Source: Hymenolepis diminuta
Taxonomy: Eukaryota > Platyhelminthes > Cestoda > Cyclophyllidea > Hymenolepididae
Direction: 5' to 3'
Length of the DNA: 64,000 nucleotides
NCBI GenBank assembly: GCA_900708905.1
Contig: CAADRB010000021.1
Coordinates: forward strand, 1,724,157 to 1,788,156
Position 1 is the first letter of the stretch. Each line of letters begins with the position of its first letter. Below the pieces are notes generated by a model. That model did no database searches and was not told where the DNA came from. It saw only the letters and a list, made by a program, of their open reading frames with translations. This document shows, piece by piece, positions 39,281 through 51,385 of this stretch. Position numbers and translations under genes: made by a program.

Positions 39281-41888
39281 TCTTCATGTTTACGCACGAT
39301 GTGTTGGGCATGAATGACAACGCACTAAAGGTAAATTTCATTATCTTTAAGTGGCTTCCGGTCGTCTCTACACTATTTCATTTATGCGAAGGACTTAATT
39401 TATTCCATCAGTTCGGGTCTGGCTTTACAAATTCCCTAGGAGTATATCTCTTTAACAAATTGAAGAAAACATATAATAAGATGATTTTACAAATTCCACT
39501 GTTTGGGTAGTTCATAACGAGAACACAATCTTAAAAATGAGCCATAGATCCGCTTCTACCTCATCTTAAATAAATTGCGAGTAAGCAAATTACTCCTTGA
39601 TCTCTAATTCCCATAGAAAATTTCCCATAGCAATTCAGGAAAGAGAAAGCAGGTTAATAAGACAAGAAAAAAGACGAATTAGTTAGATGATTGACTAGGA
39701 TTTAGTGAATTCATTGTTTCCGACATTAATATTTAAAATCCTTTTAACATTCCCATTTAATTTTACAATTGATTAAAATTTGTAAGGTAATCCAAGCATT
39801 CCCATACATTACAAAAATCAGAAACGAAAATAAAATTATTAATATTTCTATGGGATTTTCGTTTTGTTAAGTGATATTTTAGACTCTCTCGTAAAGTTAG
39901 AATGTCAGTCCTTATGTAATGTGCTTTTAAAAATAAAAATTAATCAATTCAATCTTTTATAACCTATTTATAAATTTAATGAGATTATCTTTGGAAGAAA
40001 TATTGATGAAAGACCGCCCACATTTTGGATTGCCTAAAGAATAAAGCCTGTGGAGTGTAGCACCTGCGTATGCTGACTCATGGACCCTCACAATCTCCCG
40101 ATGTATTATAGGCCTATTGACTCATACCTCTGCCATAATTATCAGTTTTTCACCAACTAACAAAGAGCGCGAAACCGGCCTTGTCGTACCTTATATGGCT
40201 TGTTACAATTCGGATTGTCCTCGCTTGGTACTAACTCCTCCCCTTTCCTCCAAAGTCATCCTTTCCCCTCCCATTTACTTCTAGTTGTCCATTAAAACTG
40301 TGGTCCTACTTAATTCTTGGTCTTCTCATTCACCAAAAGCCCTGGTACTTTGTTAGCTTTCGATGGATCATCAATTCTATTAGGGAATATCGACCCTATG
40401 TTAAGAGACAAGAGAAATATGATATGGAAAGTGCGTTCTGGAGTAGGTTTATTTCATAATTTGGAACTTTGAAGATATTTTAATTGCGTTTTAGTAAATT
40501 ATCAGAGGCCTTGCAGACGAGAATTGAAAATAGTCGTCTATCTATTATCTCTTGTAGAGTAGAGGTTACTTTATATCAATATTACCCAAATTTTAGAGAT
40601 CACAAATGTTTCAGTCTTATTTAAAATATAATTTTGATTCCATCTGAATTACACTTATCACTTATCAGAACACTTTGTTCGGCATCTATTAGCTATGATT
40701 CGACTATTTGAAGAGATAGATAGATGATGGGATGGATGTGGCAAACTTGTGGAGTTCGCATGCAGAGGCCTCCTCAGCCAATCAGTAATCAGTACCCCAG
40801 CAGCCTAGTATTGTTTGTATGTAAGGACCAAGCTCGTAGACAGCGATTGATAAGGAGCTCTATTCGCTTAAAAACTCTTACTATTTACTCTCATATGGAA
40901 CTCCGTTCATAAAATAAAATTCCTTCTATCGCATTGCTTACGGATCAATAAACCCTCTCTACTCAGCGCCTTTCTTGTTCTCGCTACTTTGGGAGCAGCA
41001 TAGCTAATTTCGGGTGCAAATTTATGATAGAGGACTCTGCTAGACGTTATCCGCACTGCTTAGGAGGATTACCTAGCTGTAGCAAAAAGGCTTATTGGTG
41101 TAGCATCCGCTACAAACCTCTCAATTAAATCAGTTAGTAATATCTAGACTTGATTGGCAGGCATTTTCAAGATATTTAAGAACCTTTTTACACTATTTCA
41201 AATTTGAAAATCAAGTTAAGACAGATATTTTGATGGACTCAGATTTCAGATAAAGTTATACCTTTTTGTTTCCTTGAAATTCCTCCTTTCTATCTGAAAT
41301 TCTCTGTCCTTCTTTCGTATTCAGATACTTCTAATAATACGATTTCCAGTTTGTGCTTCGCTACGGATAATATTTACTTTTAATCCAATAGCAATAGATG
41401 GATAGATAGATATACTAATTTCTCCACTGCGTTTATCCTATTTGCTTACTCACTATGCTTGAAGGCTTGAAAAGGCTGAATTTATTTGGTGCAAATTCTG
41501 AATTTACATCTTGACCTCAATCACATATTCTGAGTACTTTTGAGAAAGAAATTGTGTTACCTTAGAAAAGTGCGGTATACCGCGGATTCACTATTTTCTT
41601 TCTCCGCAATCTATGCTAAAATAAGGGGACTAGATTTACACGCAAATAAAGTACTCCAATGAGGACATTTTCAATTTTAATGGGATTAAATTACTGAAAA
41701 TGCGCAAAATTTCAGTTAAATTATTTTATCTTCGAAAGTGATTTCGCGAATTTATATTAAATTGTCTTAGAGATTTTGCAAATTTTTGAAAATATGCTTC
41801 TTATTCAAGGGGTCTGATTTCCAGGTTTATTTATGCCAATATTTGAGGTTAATAACTAGCAAGTCCACTTAGAATGGCGCTTTTTAAT
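39281..41888. other. Gene-poor spacer
   Basis: No supportable exon. Short GATA-type runs (40,716-40,730 and 41,395-41,410) are too short to call microsatellites. Confidence 0.6.
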
Positions 41889-42064
41889 GTTTATCTCGGG
41901 TAGAAAGGTACATCATATATATTTCCTGGTGAAAAACTCGAATTCTGCCGCTCTATTTATTAGCTAGATTTAACTCCCACGTTCGGCCATTCCGCTCAAT
42001 CGTTGGGCGCCGCTGGCCTATGACTTCGCTGACGGGCAAGTTAGTCACAACACCGCTGCCGCGC
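41889..42064 (-). repeat. tRNA-derived SINE-like copy 6
   Basis: Near full length on the minus strand: a tail with 'cgggtagaaagg' at the left, then 'aaaactcgaattctgccgc', the core 'attagctagatttaact', 'cggccattccgctcaa', and the tRNA-like head 'tgacttcgctgacgggcaag' near 42,035, ending 'caccgctgccgcg'. Confidence 0.9.
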
Positions 42065-45000
42065 GCAATTTACGAGGTTAATTGAATTAAGTACGTTCTT
42101 TAATTGCATTTTGAAGTTAAATTTCATTTGATTGGTGATACAGTGATCAACATATGCGCCTGCCGAGCAAGGGATCATGGTTTTCAACTTTTAGTGAACG
42201 GCAGTGAACACCCAAATCGATAAAAAGAAGGAGACGACAGAAGGCAAATATTTTAGACAAGTAAGCTTCAGCTAAGAGGTTATGGAGATTATTAATACTG
42301 CCCATACTATTTACGGGTGTTGTTACAATCTGACAATTATGGCCTTATTCACCGATAGGTAGAATCTAGATATAGTAGCTTTTTAGCAGCTTATTGAAAT
42401 CTTGTTGGTTCTGCAAGCTAGAATTAAAATATTTTACTTCCAGGGAGATGTTTACTCTCTTATAATTTTCCAATGTGAAAGACTTGCTTGTAAATTTTAG
42501 CATCACAAATCATTGTTACATGCAGAAATTAAATTGTAAAAAAGGAATCAAATATTCCTGAAAGTAACAATAATAATAAGATTTGAGTGAGATTTCCCTT
42601 TTTAATCTCCTTCCTTAATCATTAATATATTAACCACAACAAAACTACAGCAATACAAATTCATAATTTCCAAATGACTTTACAAGTAATAATTAGGCGT
42701 GCATATTGAAGGTCGCTGTATTATTGGCTGATTTCCACGTTTACCATCCCTTCCTTTCTATAGTAATAATAATTTTTTCACGATCAACTAAACGCATTTG
42801 CCAGCAAATAGAAAAATGATTGAAGTATTAACTAACGAGAAATCTATGTGCAATTAGAAAAAAAAGCCACTTAATTATATTGTTCATTTAAAAAATTGAC
42901 TCTTTTTTTCTACTCAGTTACAGTGAAGGCAGAAATAAATTAGAAAATACAAAAAGTTTATCTAAAACTAAATTTAAATACTTAATAGTGCGAGCACAAT
43001 TCACGAATGACGAATTCTTGTTACTTTGTGCGCTTAACATTGCACTTAGGTTCGCCCACATGTACGTCGATCTCCGTTTCGTTGATTTTTCACTGCCATT
43101 CCTCCAAGTCTATTTCAGTTCATTTAAAACTTAAACATCTTCAAATCTGCCTTTGTTATTGATTTGAATTCTTGTGTGACTATTATTTACATCTATGCAT
43201 TGAAAAATTAGAAGTTTTAATTTTGGAAAAGCAACTGTGACTGAGAAAGTTCAGTTCAGTAAGTTTAAAGGAAGGTGATCAATAGAATCTCTCCATTTGA
43301 TTTTCGGGTTCGGTTTGTAGACTATTCACTTAATGAGCGATTAGTTGCTTCACGTTCTAGAGTTCAAATTCCATTATTAGTCCCCTCGATTGTTGGTCGA
43401 ACACTTTCAATAGTCCCATTGACTGATTGTTCATTTATGACGGATATTCTAGCCACCTCAATTCATTTCTTATTTTATAGTTCAAAAAGAAACGTCATGA
43501 TTTGTTATAATTTTTAGCAGTTTATGTGATTTAGAAGAGCTTACAGAGGACAACGATTATAGTTTAATACATTTAGTTTAAACGATCTATTTGATTGTCT
43601 GCCCGAGTTCAGCTTTGTCAATAAAATTAAAAAATAACATAAAACACCGTAATATTCTTCGTGTGAAATTTGTCCCATTTGGGATCGAGCTTGACCAATT
43701 TGAGCTGTAGTCCTGATAACTCATCTTAAAAGAGGACTGGGAAGAAGCTGAGGAGAAAGAGAAGGAAGAAATTTATTCCCAATCTTTTACGCGTTATTAA
43801 ATTGGATTTACTCAAATGTATGTGAATTGTTAAGCAGAATAAATGTAAACTTTCATATGCATATAATCTGCTTTTTTGCTGATCCAAAAGCAAAGGGAAT
43901 ACAAGGTTCTAGTTCCATACGGAAGTATCCTTTTCTTTATTCCATCTTTCTCATCTCTGCAGGCGGTCATTGGAATGCAAACTTAGTGGTAAAAACGGTG
44001 GACCAAATTGGTGCGTTCGAATGTTTCACTACCTTTAAATACTTTTTTTTACAATTGAGTTACAACTGCGCACATTTAAACAAGGTTATTATTTACTATT
44101 TACAGATGCTTAAATAATGTCAGAAGATTGACAATCTGTTTTGCAAAAAACATGAGTAAAATGGCATGTATAAATAAGGTAATCGTGGTAAAAATTCTCC
44201 TCTATAGTTAACGTCAACATATGCAACGTGGGAAAATTGGAATAAAATTTTGTCATTTAATCCTTGCCAATATCTCATTTATTTCCATCTCTCAGCCTTC
44301 CCTCCTGAAGTGTTTAATCTCTTTTATGATTTGTTCATACAAATGGATTTTTCACATGCTATTCTTTTAGCGAATCTCCTAAAATTATTAATTCTAATTA
44401 GTAATATCGACGGGATCATGGCCTCTATTGGCGGAATTACTGTTCTTTAAACCTCCACTACCAAACTTCTGGTTACTGAAAAACAGTAGTGATTGAAATA
44501 TACATATCAGGATGCTTTTCCCAAAGTTGACATCAGATACAATACGAACCTCTTCAAAAGATCTTCCGAAAAAGCCAGAGCACATGTTGTCCCCCTAAAG
44601 AAAGCAAGAATCGAATCAAACCTAATACTAATAACTTCTGAATACATACTTAAGAGTAGCGATAAAAGGAAATGTAAATGTTTTTTTAGAATTGGAAGAT
44701 TATCATTCCTCACTCTCCAAAAAGAATTAGTTTCAATACAGTTAACCATTTCCAATGGACTACCCTTTGAATGTTTTGTCACAGTAATCCGCATATATTT
44801 TTTCATGTTTATCTCTTGCTTTGGCTGTTATTCCTCGGGACCTACTGAAGGCATGATATTCATGGATCTTTATAAATTAATTCTCGAAAAAATTTCAGAG
44901 AACAGGGTCTTTTTTAACTCATTTTCTTGCATCAATTCTCCAGTTCATCCTCACTCCCCTCCTCACTCCAATCTACCATTACTCTTTGATGCTTGAGAAA

Positions 45001-45150
45001 GGAGTCTGTGGTGTTTAATTGTACTTGGTGGGGACTAAAATATTAAAACTTTTTTGACCTATTATCTGACTTGTTACTTGTCTCTCTCTTTCCTTATTCA
45101 TATAAAGTAGTGACTCCCCCGTTCATCAGGTGAAGCGCTTTAGAGTAATC
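42065..45150. other. Gene-poor spacer
   Basis: Holds a 167-codon open frame at 44,493-44,996, but that frame begins at TTG, has no early ATG, no recognisable motif and a strong antisense shadow. I treat it as chance. Nothing else found. Confidence 0.55.
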
Positions 45151-45331
45151 ACATTGCCTAGAGAAGTAGCATCAATGTTGCTCCCTGGGAGGAAACTCAA
45201 ATTCTATCACCTCTTTATTAATAAGACTTAACTACCGCGGTTGGCCATACCGCAAACTGAGTACGCACCAATAGACATCAAATCAGCGATCTCTGACTTT
45301 GCAGACGAGCACATTAGTTGCTCCGCCACGG
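45151..45331 (-). repeat. tRNA-derived SINE-like copy 7
   Basis: Minus-strand copy with all family blocks: 'agtagcatcaatgttgctcc', 'aactcaaattctatcacctc', core 'ataagacttaacta', 'gcggttggccataccgc', and head 'ctctgactttgcagacgagc' ending 'ttgctccgccacgg'. Confidence 0.9.
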
Positions 45332-48300
45332 TGGAAAATAGGAGGTTATATAAGATATAGCGAATAAACATTTGGATCGAAAACATTCCTTTACTTTCTC
45401 ATCTAATAAAATGAACAAGGAGTTTGGGGGTTCCCACCGGTGAATTGAAAAACTGATGCTTTTAGTTGGGAAATTTCAAGTTAGTCTGGATTATGCCCAG
45501 TATACTGTTAAAATTTTTCCCAATATCAATGCAGGAATTAAAGCTCAACTTTAATTCAAAGCTGTAAATAATCATACTTATGAAATCGTTCTCAAACAAA
45601 TGCTAATAATTCTTGACTGAATATATCGAAACGGATTTGCAAACTAGACCAAATTATCAATATTAATGACGTCCGCAAAGGCGCGTTTATGTTTAAAAAG
45701 ATCGCACAAAATTTGAATTAACTTCCACGGCCTTTGCTTTTTAAGGTTAAATCACGCGATTACATCCTTTGCCATCTTTTTCTGCTTCGTGTGTGAAAAG
45801 AGCTAAGTTCGGAAATGCACTTAGGGTGTGTGCTAAATTAGCAGATCGGAACGAATTCAAAATTTGCCGGTTGTCCATTTAAGGTAATTTAGTCGGGTAA
45901 GGTGTATGGAAAGGGAAAGAAGTCGATTTCGGCGTTAGTTCAGGGTGAAAAATGAGGTGAAACGAATTATATGGCATTTGGAAAGTGGGAAGAATAGAGC
46001 TTGATAACTTTAAGCAAATTCAAGTAAGCTTTCAAATGCAAATCATTTCACATTTTCCATGCCTTGGAGTAAGTCTTTAAAGATTAAGGTTCATTAATAT
46101 ATGAAAATAATTAACATCCCTGGAAGTTATAGATTAATCCATCTCCATCAAACTCCCAAATCCATTTAACAAAGCCCTTTCTAACTTTCAAAAGAAGTCG
46201 TAGTAAAAAGTCCTCCTAGGAAGAGACTCAAATTCCATCGTTTTTTCGATATAATATTGCAAAGATACAACATTTGACTCAATATAAATACTTCCAGTGA
46301 TGATTCGTGTGCTATCAATGTTCTAGATGGTTCATTTCACTTTATTCGGTGTTGCGCCATTGGTAAGTAGCTGTAAATCCTTTTTTTCATATCTTATATT
46401 AAGGTTATATTAATCTCCTAGTATTTTTATGAAACTACTTTTTGAACTCTTTAAATTATGCAATTCTGATCTGGTTAAAACTTAGTGGATTTTAGTAAGA
46501 CTAATCTAAATCTGGAGATTTGAAGAGCAAAAGTTGGAGATTTCACCCGTAGAAAGTTTAGTTCGGGCGCAGATTAACTTTGAGGAGCGAACACTGGATA
46601 CAAATTTTATCTATAGGAGTTTTTGTGATTGCGCACTTTACATATTATTTCTTATTCCTTCCAAAACGAGAGAAAACGTGCATTTGGAATTGTATAAGAT
46701 TAGGAGGTGTCGCCTGTTGAATCGGAATATATAATTCCCTTACGTTAGACCTGAGTTTTAATGTTATTTTGATGAAATTAATTGCCGATTGTCTGAGAAA
46801 AGTTGATTCTTAATTAGATGCCTAGCAAAAGTCGATCATGTGATTTCTTGCTTATCTAGATCGCTAATCACGAAAAGCTTTGTAACGGAAATATCTCGTA
46901 GGATTTTCCTTTGCTTAAAACAGCATTTTATGGTGAATCGTATTCTGCAAGAGGACGAGAGAGAAAAATAAGGCTATATTTTTATGGATATATGGTTTTC
47001 TCTTTCATTGCTGATTTGCTCGTCGCTAAAATTTGCGCTTTGCTAAGTTAGGAGCGAGGCAAATTCTGGGAAGAAAAGAATCAATAATTTCTCAGTTTCA
47101 GTAACAGCTACTTCTTCAAAACATTCATTTTCCCTCTTCCAAATTTGAAAATTTAAAAAGGAGAAAATTTAGAATGGAAAGGTATTGAAATATTATCATT
47201 AATTACATACCCAATTGATTGAATTTCTAAATTAATTTTCCTAACTGGTCTTTCTGACTAGTAATCTTGTGAAGTATTGATGCAAAACAAAGCTTGAGTG
47301 CAATATTAGACCTTTTGATCATATTCTATCGAAAATAATCCAATTAAAGTTAGCTTAATAATTTTTTAATAAAAGAGGCACTTACAGTTCCAGTATATTG
47401 TGCTTTAGGCGATATTTTTAACTTTTCATCCAATTCTGACATTTTAGTCATCATGAAAGGGGAGGTTAAGATTTCTCTTTTCCGGATGTTACTGTTAGGT
47501 CTTAACCAATCTATTTATCGGGAGATCATTAACTATATTAATCCCCCGTTTTGGGGAAAGTATTGTCTCCCTTAAAATTCAGTTCCGGATTTTCAATCTA
47601 TAACAGCACTCGATATAGCAAAAGTATTAAATTAAATTATTAATAAACTTCTAAATTTCGAAATTTCATAGCAGATTTCCCGTTTTAAGGCCATGGTTCC
47701 CCCTGTTTATAACTTACGCAAGTTCTTTTTATTCAAAGTCGCCCCAACTCCACCAGACTGCACCCTATGACTCGTTCCATTCTATTGAAATATCTGACCT
47801 TAATTCATTAAATAGACCTCACAGTTTGCATTTCATTCTGTCCATTATAAATAACACACTGACTGACCTCAATCTAGGTTTTTTATTTGTTAATATCCTT
47901 GTGGTTAACAAAAACTCCCAAACACTGTTCCTTTCCCAATAATATTCATTCAGACATTCTCCAATCTTCTAACTTTGAATATATTGGAGCTGGTGATTGG
48001 CGATTTTAGGACAGGAGAAATCTTGGCTCTTGTCAATTAAATATTGTGGAAGTGCCAAAAAACAGCAGGAAACTCTAATCATGTACCCCAACACTGGCCA
48101 GCTTATCGTCCAAATTCGCACCCTCGAGTTTAAGGGAGCGCTCTCATCCTGTCCATTTACTGATTATTTAACAATGAGTCCCCTGCTTTCAAGTATAAAT
48201 CAGCTTCTCATTTCCACACATGGTTTAGGGAACTTAAGTAAAGATATGAATCAACTTTTTTACCTTCTAGATAGAAGAAAGTGAAAGAGAAATCACCTTA

Positions 48301-48351
48301 AATTAAATCTTCACTCCATGCTGAGGCATCTGAACTTTTTGAACAATCCCT
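45332..48351. other. Gene-poor spacer
   Basis: Only a short SINE tail fragment (46,197) is recognised. The open frame at 47,997-48,284 has no ATG at its start and no family resemblance I can see. Confidence 0.55.
46197..46239 (-). repeat. tRNA-derived SINE-like copy 8 (3'-end fragment)
   Basis: Only the tail block is present: 'gtagtaaaaagtcctcct' followed by 'gagactcaaattccatc', matching the tail side of longer copies. Confidence 0.55.
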
Positions 48352-48523
48352 CAGATGCGCGGCGGTCAATGTATGCGTCTGTCAAGTCAGGCGTCATATG
48401 ATAAATGCTCATCCAATACGCGTCCGGTGATGAGGATGGCCAATCGCGCTAGTTAACTTTGGTTAATAATGTGATTATCTCATAAGGAGGGCTTCAGAAA
48501 ACATTCTCTCTACCCAAGTAGAA
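48352..48523 (+). repeat. tRNA-derived SINE-like copy 9
   Basis: Plus-strand copy: head 'gcgcggcggtcaatgtatgc' and 'gtcaagtcaggcgtc', then 'gatgaggatggccaatcgcg', core 'tagttaactttggttaat', and tail 'gggcttcagaaaacattc' ending 'ctacccaagtag'. Confidence 0.85.
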
Positions 48524-51245
48524 TATTGTCAATACTTCCTCTTTAATGAGCTGAAAATGTCTTCCTTTATTTAAATCCATCGTGAAAGCTATGCATTAGA
48601 GCATTTTCAAAGATATTTTAAAATTTAAAGCTCGTTTCAGGCATCTCATATATTATGCCTCTCTTTTTTAAATTTAAATTCTCGTGATCAGGATTCTGAG
48701 TGCCCAATAGACTAAATAAACTGCCTCATTTCGCGTGTACTATCTAACTATTTGCCAAAAACCACATGAGTGGAACCCACGAGATAAAATCTCGATTGAT
48801 TTGTATTTAAAGAAGACCTCTTAGCAGATCACTTATGATTCATTTCAAATGGAACTTGGGGAATGGTGGTATTCAGCAGATGTCCATGATAAATATAAGG
48901 CGTCAGTCAGACATATTACTTGTGACGTTCCAGTAAGATACGAAGATCAAATGGACTACCAGGACCATATGCTTAGAATCGTGTCGGTTCAGGGACTGAC
49001 GTGTCGCCTCGAGTCGAATTCTAACAAAAGCAAAAATTATTTCCAAATTGTCCACCTACAGATAGATGAGGACCCCTTTTTCTCAGCTGGTACTATCTAT
49101 TGCAGATGCAGGTGGAAGAAACAGAAAGCAATACGAACTTATTGATAATATATTCGGCCATCCTTTATTTGTATTTTTATTCCAATAATATGATAAAACA
49201 AACTGATTGAACATGTTAATTTTGTATTGAATTTCTATTCCCATCTGTTATCTGATCCTAATAACTTGATGTCGAATAATTTCTGGACCTTTTGACTGAA
49301 GAATTACACAGAAATAGTCATCCTACATGTTGCAAACACGAATTTTCATCTAAATGAAAATTTAATAAATCAGGTCAATCAGTACAGATGGTTGACCTCG
49401 TTACCAATATCGCTCACCGACCACATATGCATTGTCGGAGTCTTCTTAGCAAGATTGTTCCCATGTTTATTGCTGTTCGGCATGAACTTGTCGATGACTG
49501 AACCCCTTTTTGAAGTCACTAAAAATTGCTAGTCCCAATGTGCCCTAAACTAGAAGTGAGAGAATGCCTGAAAACGTTTTATTTGGTTCATAAAAAGGGC
49601 TGTGTTGTGGGGGTTGTTAATTTCAAAATTATTAACAAACATCCTACCTAGAATGAGGTCTGTCGAAGAGTTCACTATAATGAGGATGAATAAGAGAGAT
49701 TGAAGGGTTGTTCGTTGTGGACTATTTCAATGAATCACCAATAAACTTAAAATTAAAAGCGGCCGAATTTTGTTTTGACTAATTTTCTATTAAATTAATT
49801 TGGCTTTTAATTGAGTCTCATGTCAAATCTGTTCACTAAGACCAGTGGTTAAGATTCGATGGAATTTTAAAGCGTTTGACCTCACCATTTCCCTAAAGTC
49901 AATTTTCCTTAAAAAGCAAGAACTGGAAATAACGAATTAAAGAGATTTGTAAATTCTCCTTTATTGATCAAGACCTGTGGAATTCAAGGGCAATTGACTT
50001 TACCATTTCTCCAACTGAACTGCTTCTCCAATGTTTTGAGATCTTAATCTAAGGTGTGCTAAATTCTGTTTGTATTGATTAGCAAGATTTTAAAATGAGA
50101 TATCCAATAGATGTGTAAATTAATTATTATTGATTAAATTTTGTCTTGTAAAGTACAAAATTCAGCCCACAGTTGTCCTTGATTTCAAAAACGGATTTTA
50201 TTTTTAGGTAAGTGAGGGCTTCATCCGTTCACATAATTAAAATTAGTTGAACGTGCCGTATTTGGCAGACGCCATAAAAGATCAGCTTTAAATGGTGTCA
50301 ATTTGACTATATGCAAGCTTTCATCTATTATTTCTTGATAAGATCGCCTTTTTCCTAACAAAATTTGGTAAGACTTCTAAGTTTCTATTAGTCTCTGATT
50401 GTGAAAGCAAATTTTACATTTTAATAACTTCGTGCATTAAGAAATCTACTTATTGTCAAATAATTTATTCTAGTAAATCGGGGACGAGGATGTTGTAAAA
50501 CCAAATATAATGCAGGTCAAAAGACATCTTGTGAAACTTATGCTTTCTAGGACCGAAAGTGTTGTCGATTAAAAAACGACAAAGACACTGGAAACATCGA
50601 ACCAGTCGTTCCTTACGATTTATCTGCAGTTATCTACCGTAAGGTGGATAATAGTATATTGAAGGCTATTCAAAACGCTGCTCGAAGAATAATATTAAGA
50701 TTGTACAACAGGGGACAAATAAGTATTAAATTTCTAGCTAAAAAGAGATCCCCAGAGAAAATAACTATAGAGATAAAGATTCAATCTATGGTCAAGCTTT
50801 CACAAAAAATTAGCAAAAGTGCTTTCGAAATCCCACTTGCCAGGACTAGATTAGCATCAATAAAGATTTGGGGGTCAAAAACAGAAAATCGTCTACGTCT
50901 GGTAATTGTCCCATAAGTTTAGTGTCATACTACGGTGAGTAATTACCTTATTACCAAATAGAATTATTTTCTAGTGAACAACTTGGTTCGAGCAATCATC
51001 CAGACTCAGAGAAAGGAGACAGCTGCATACAACGCAGCAACACTATATCATACTTTATCCAGAATGCATTTCTAATTATATACTAATTTGGTTGAAGACT
51101 TGACTGACTACCCGATTAGAGGCAATGATAACAAAAAAAACAATAAATATAAAAAATATAAAATATGTGTTATAAGAATATCATCATTAGTTTTAACATA
51201 GTAAGATCTATTATTTCCGAGTCCATTTAAATAAGCTTTTTCTGA
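48524..51245. other. Spacer with two weak coding candidates
   Basis: Two open frames look more protein-like than their surroundings: 48,849-49,145 (98 codons from ATG, balanced composition, raised G+C) and 50,551-50,916 (121 codons beginning exactly after an acceptor-like ttctag). Neither resembles a family I know, so neither is called as a gene. Confidence 0.5.
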
Positions 51246-51385
51246 CACACATGGGTAGAAGAGTAGCATCATGGAGCCGCTCTGTTGAGGAAATCAGATT
51301 CTGCCACCACTTAATTAGCTATACTTAACTAGTACCGCTGGACATTCTGCTCAAATGATGTGTATCAGCTTGTTCGACTTGCATA
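51246..51385 (-). repeat. tRNA-derived SINE-like copy 10 (head-truncated)
   Basis: Tail block 'atgggtagaagagtagcatc', then 'gattctgccacc', core 'agctatacttaactagtacc' and 'ggacattctgctcaa'. The tRNA-like head is mostly lost. Confidence 0.85.

Noticed and set aside
44493..44996. Longest isolated open frame in the spacer (167 codons)
   Set aside because: It begins at TTG, has no ATG in its first two thirds and shows no domain, splice signal or composition shift. A frame of this length is expected about once by chance in AT-rich DNA of this size, and the opposite strand is also open for 99 codons.
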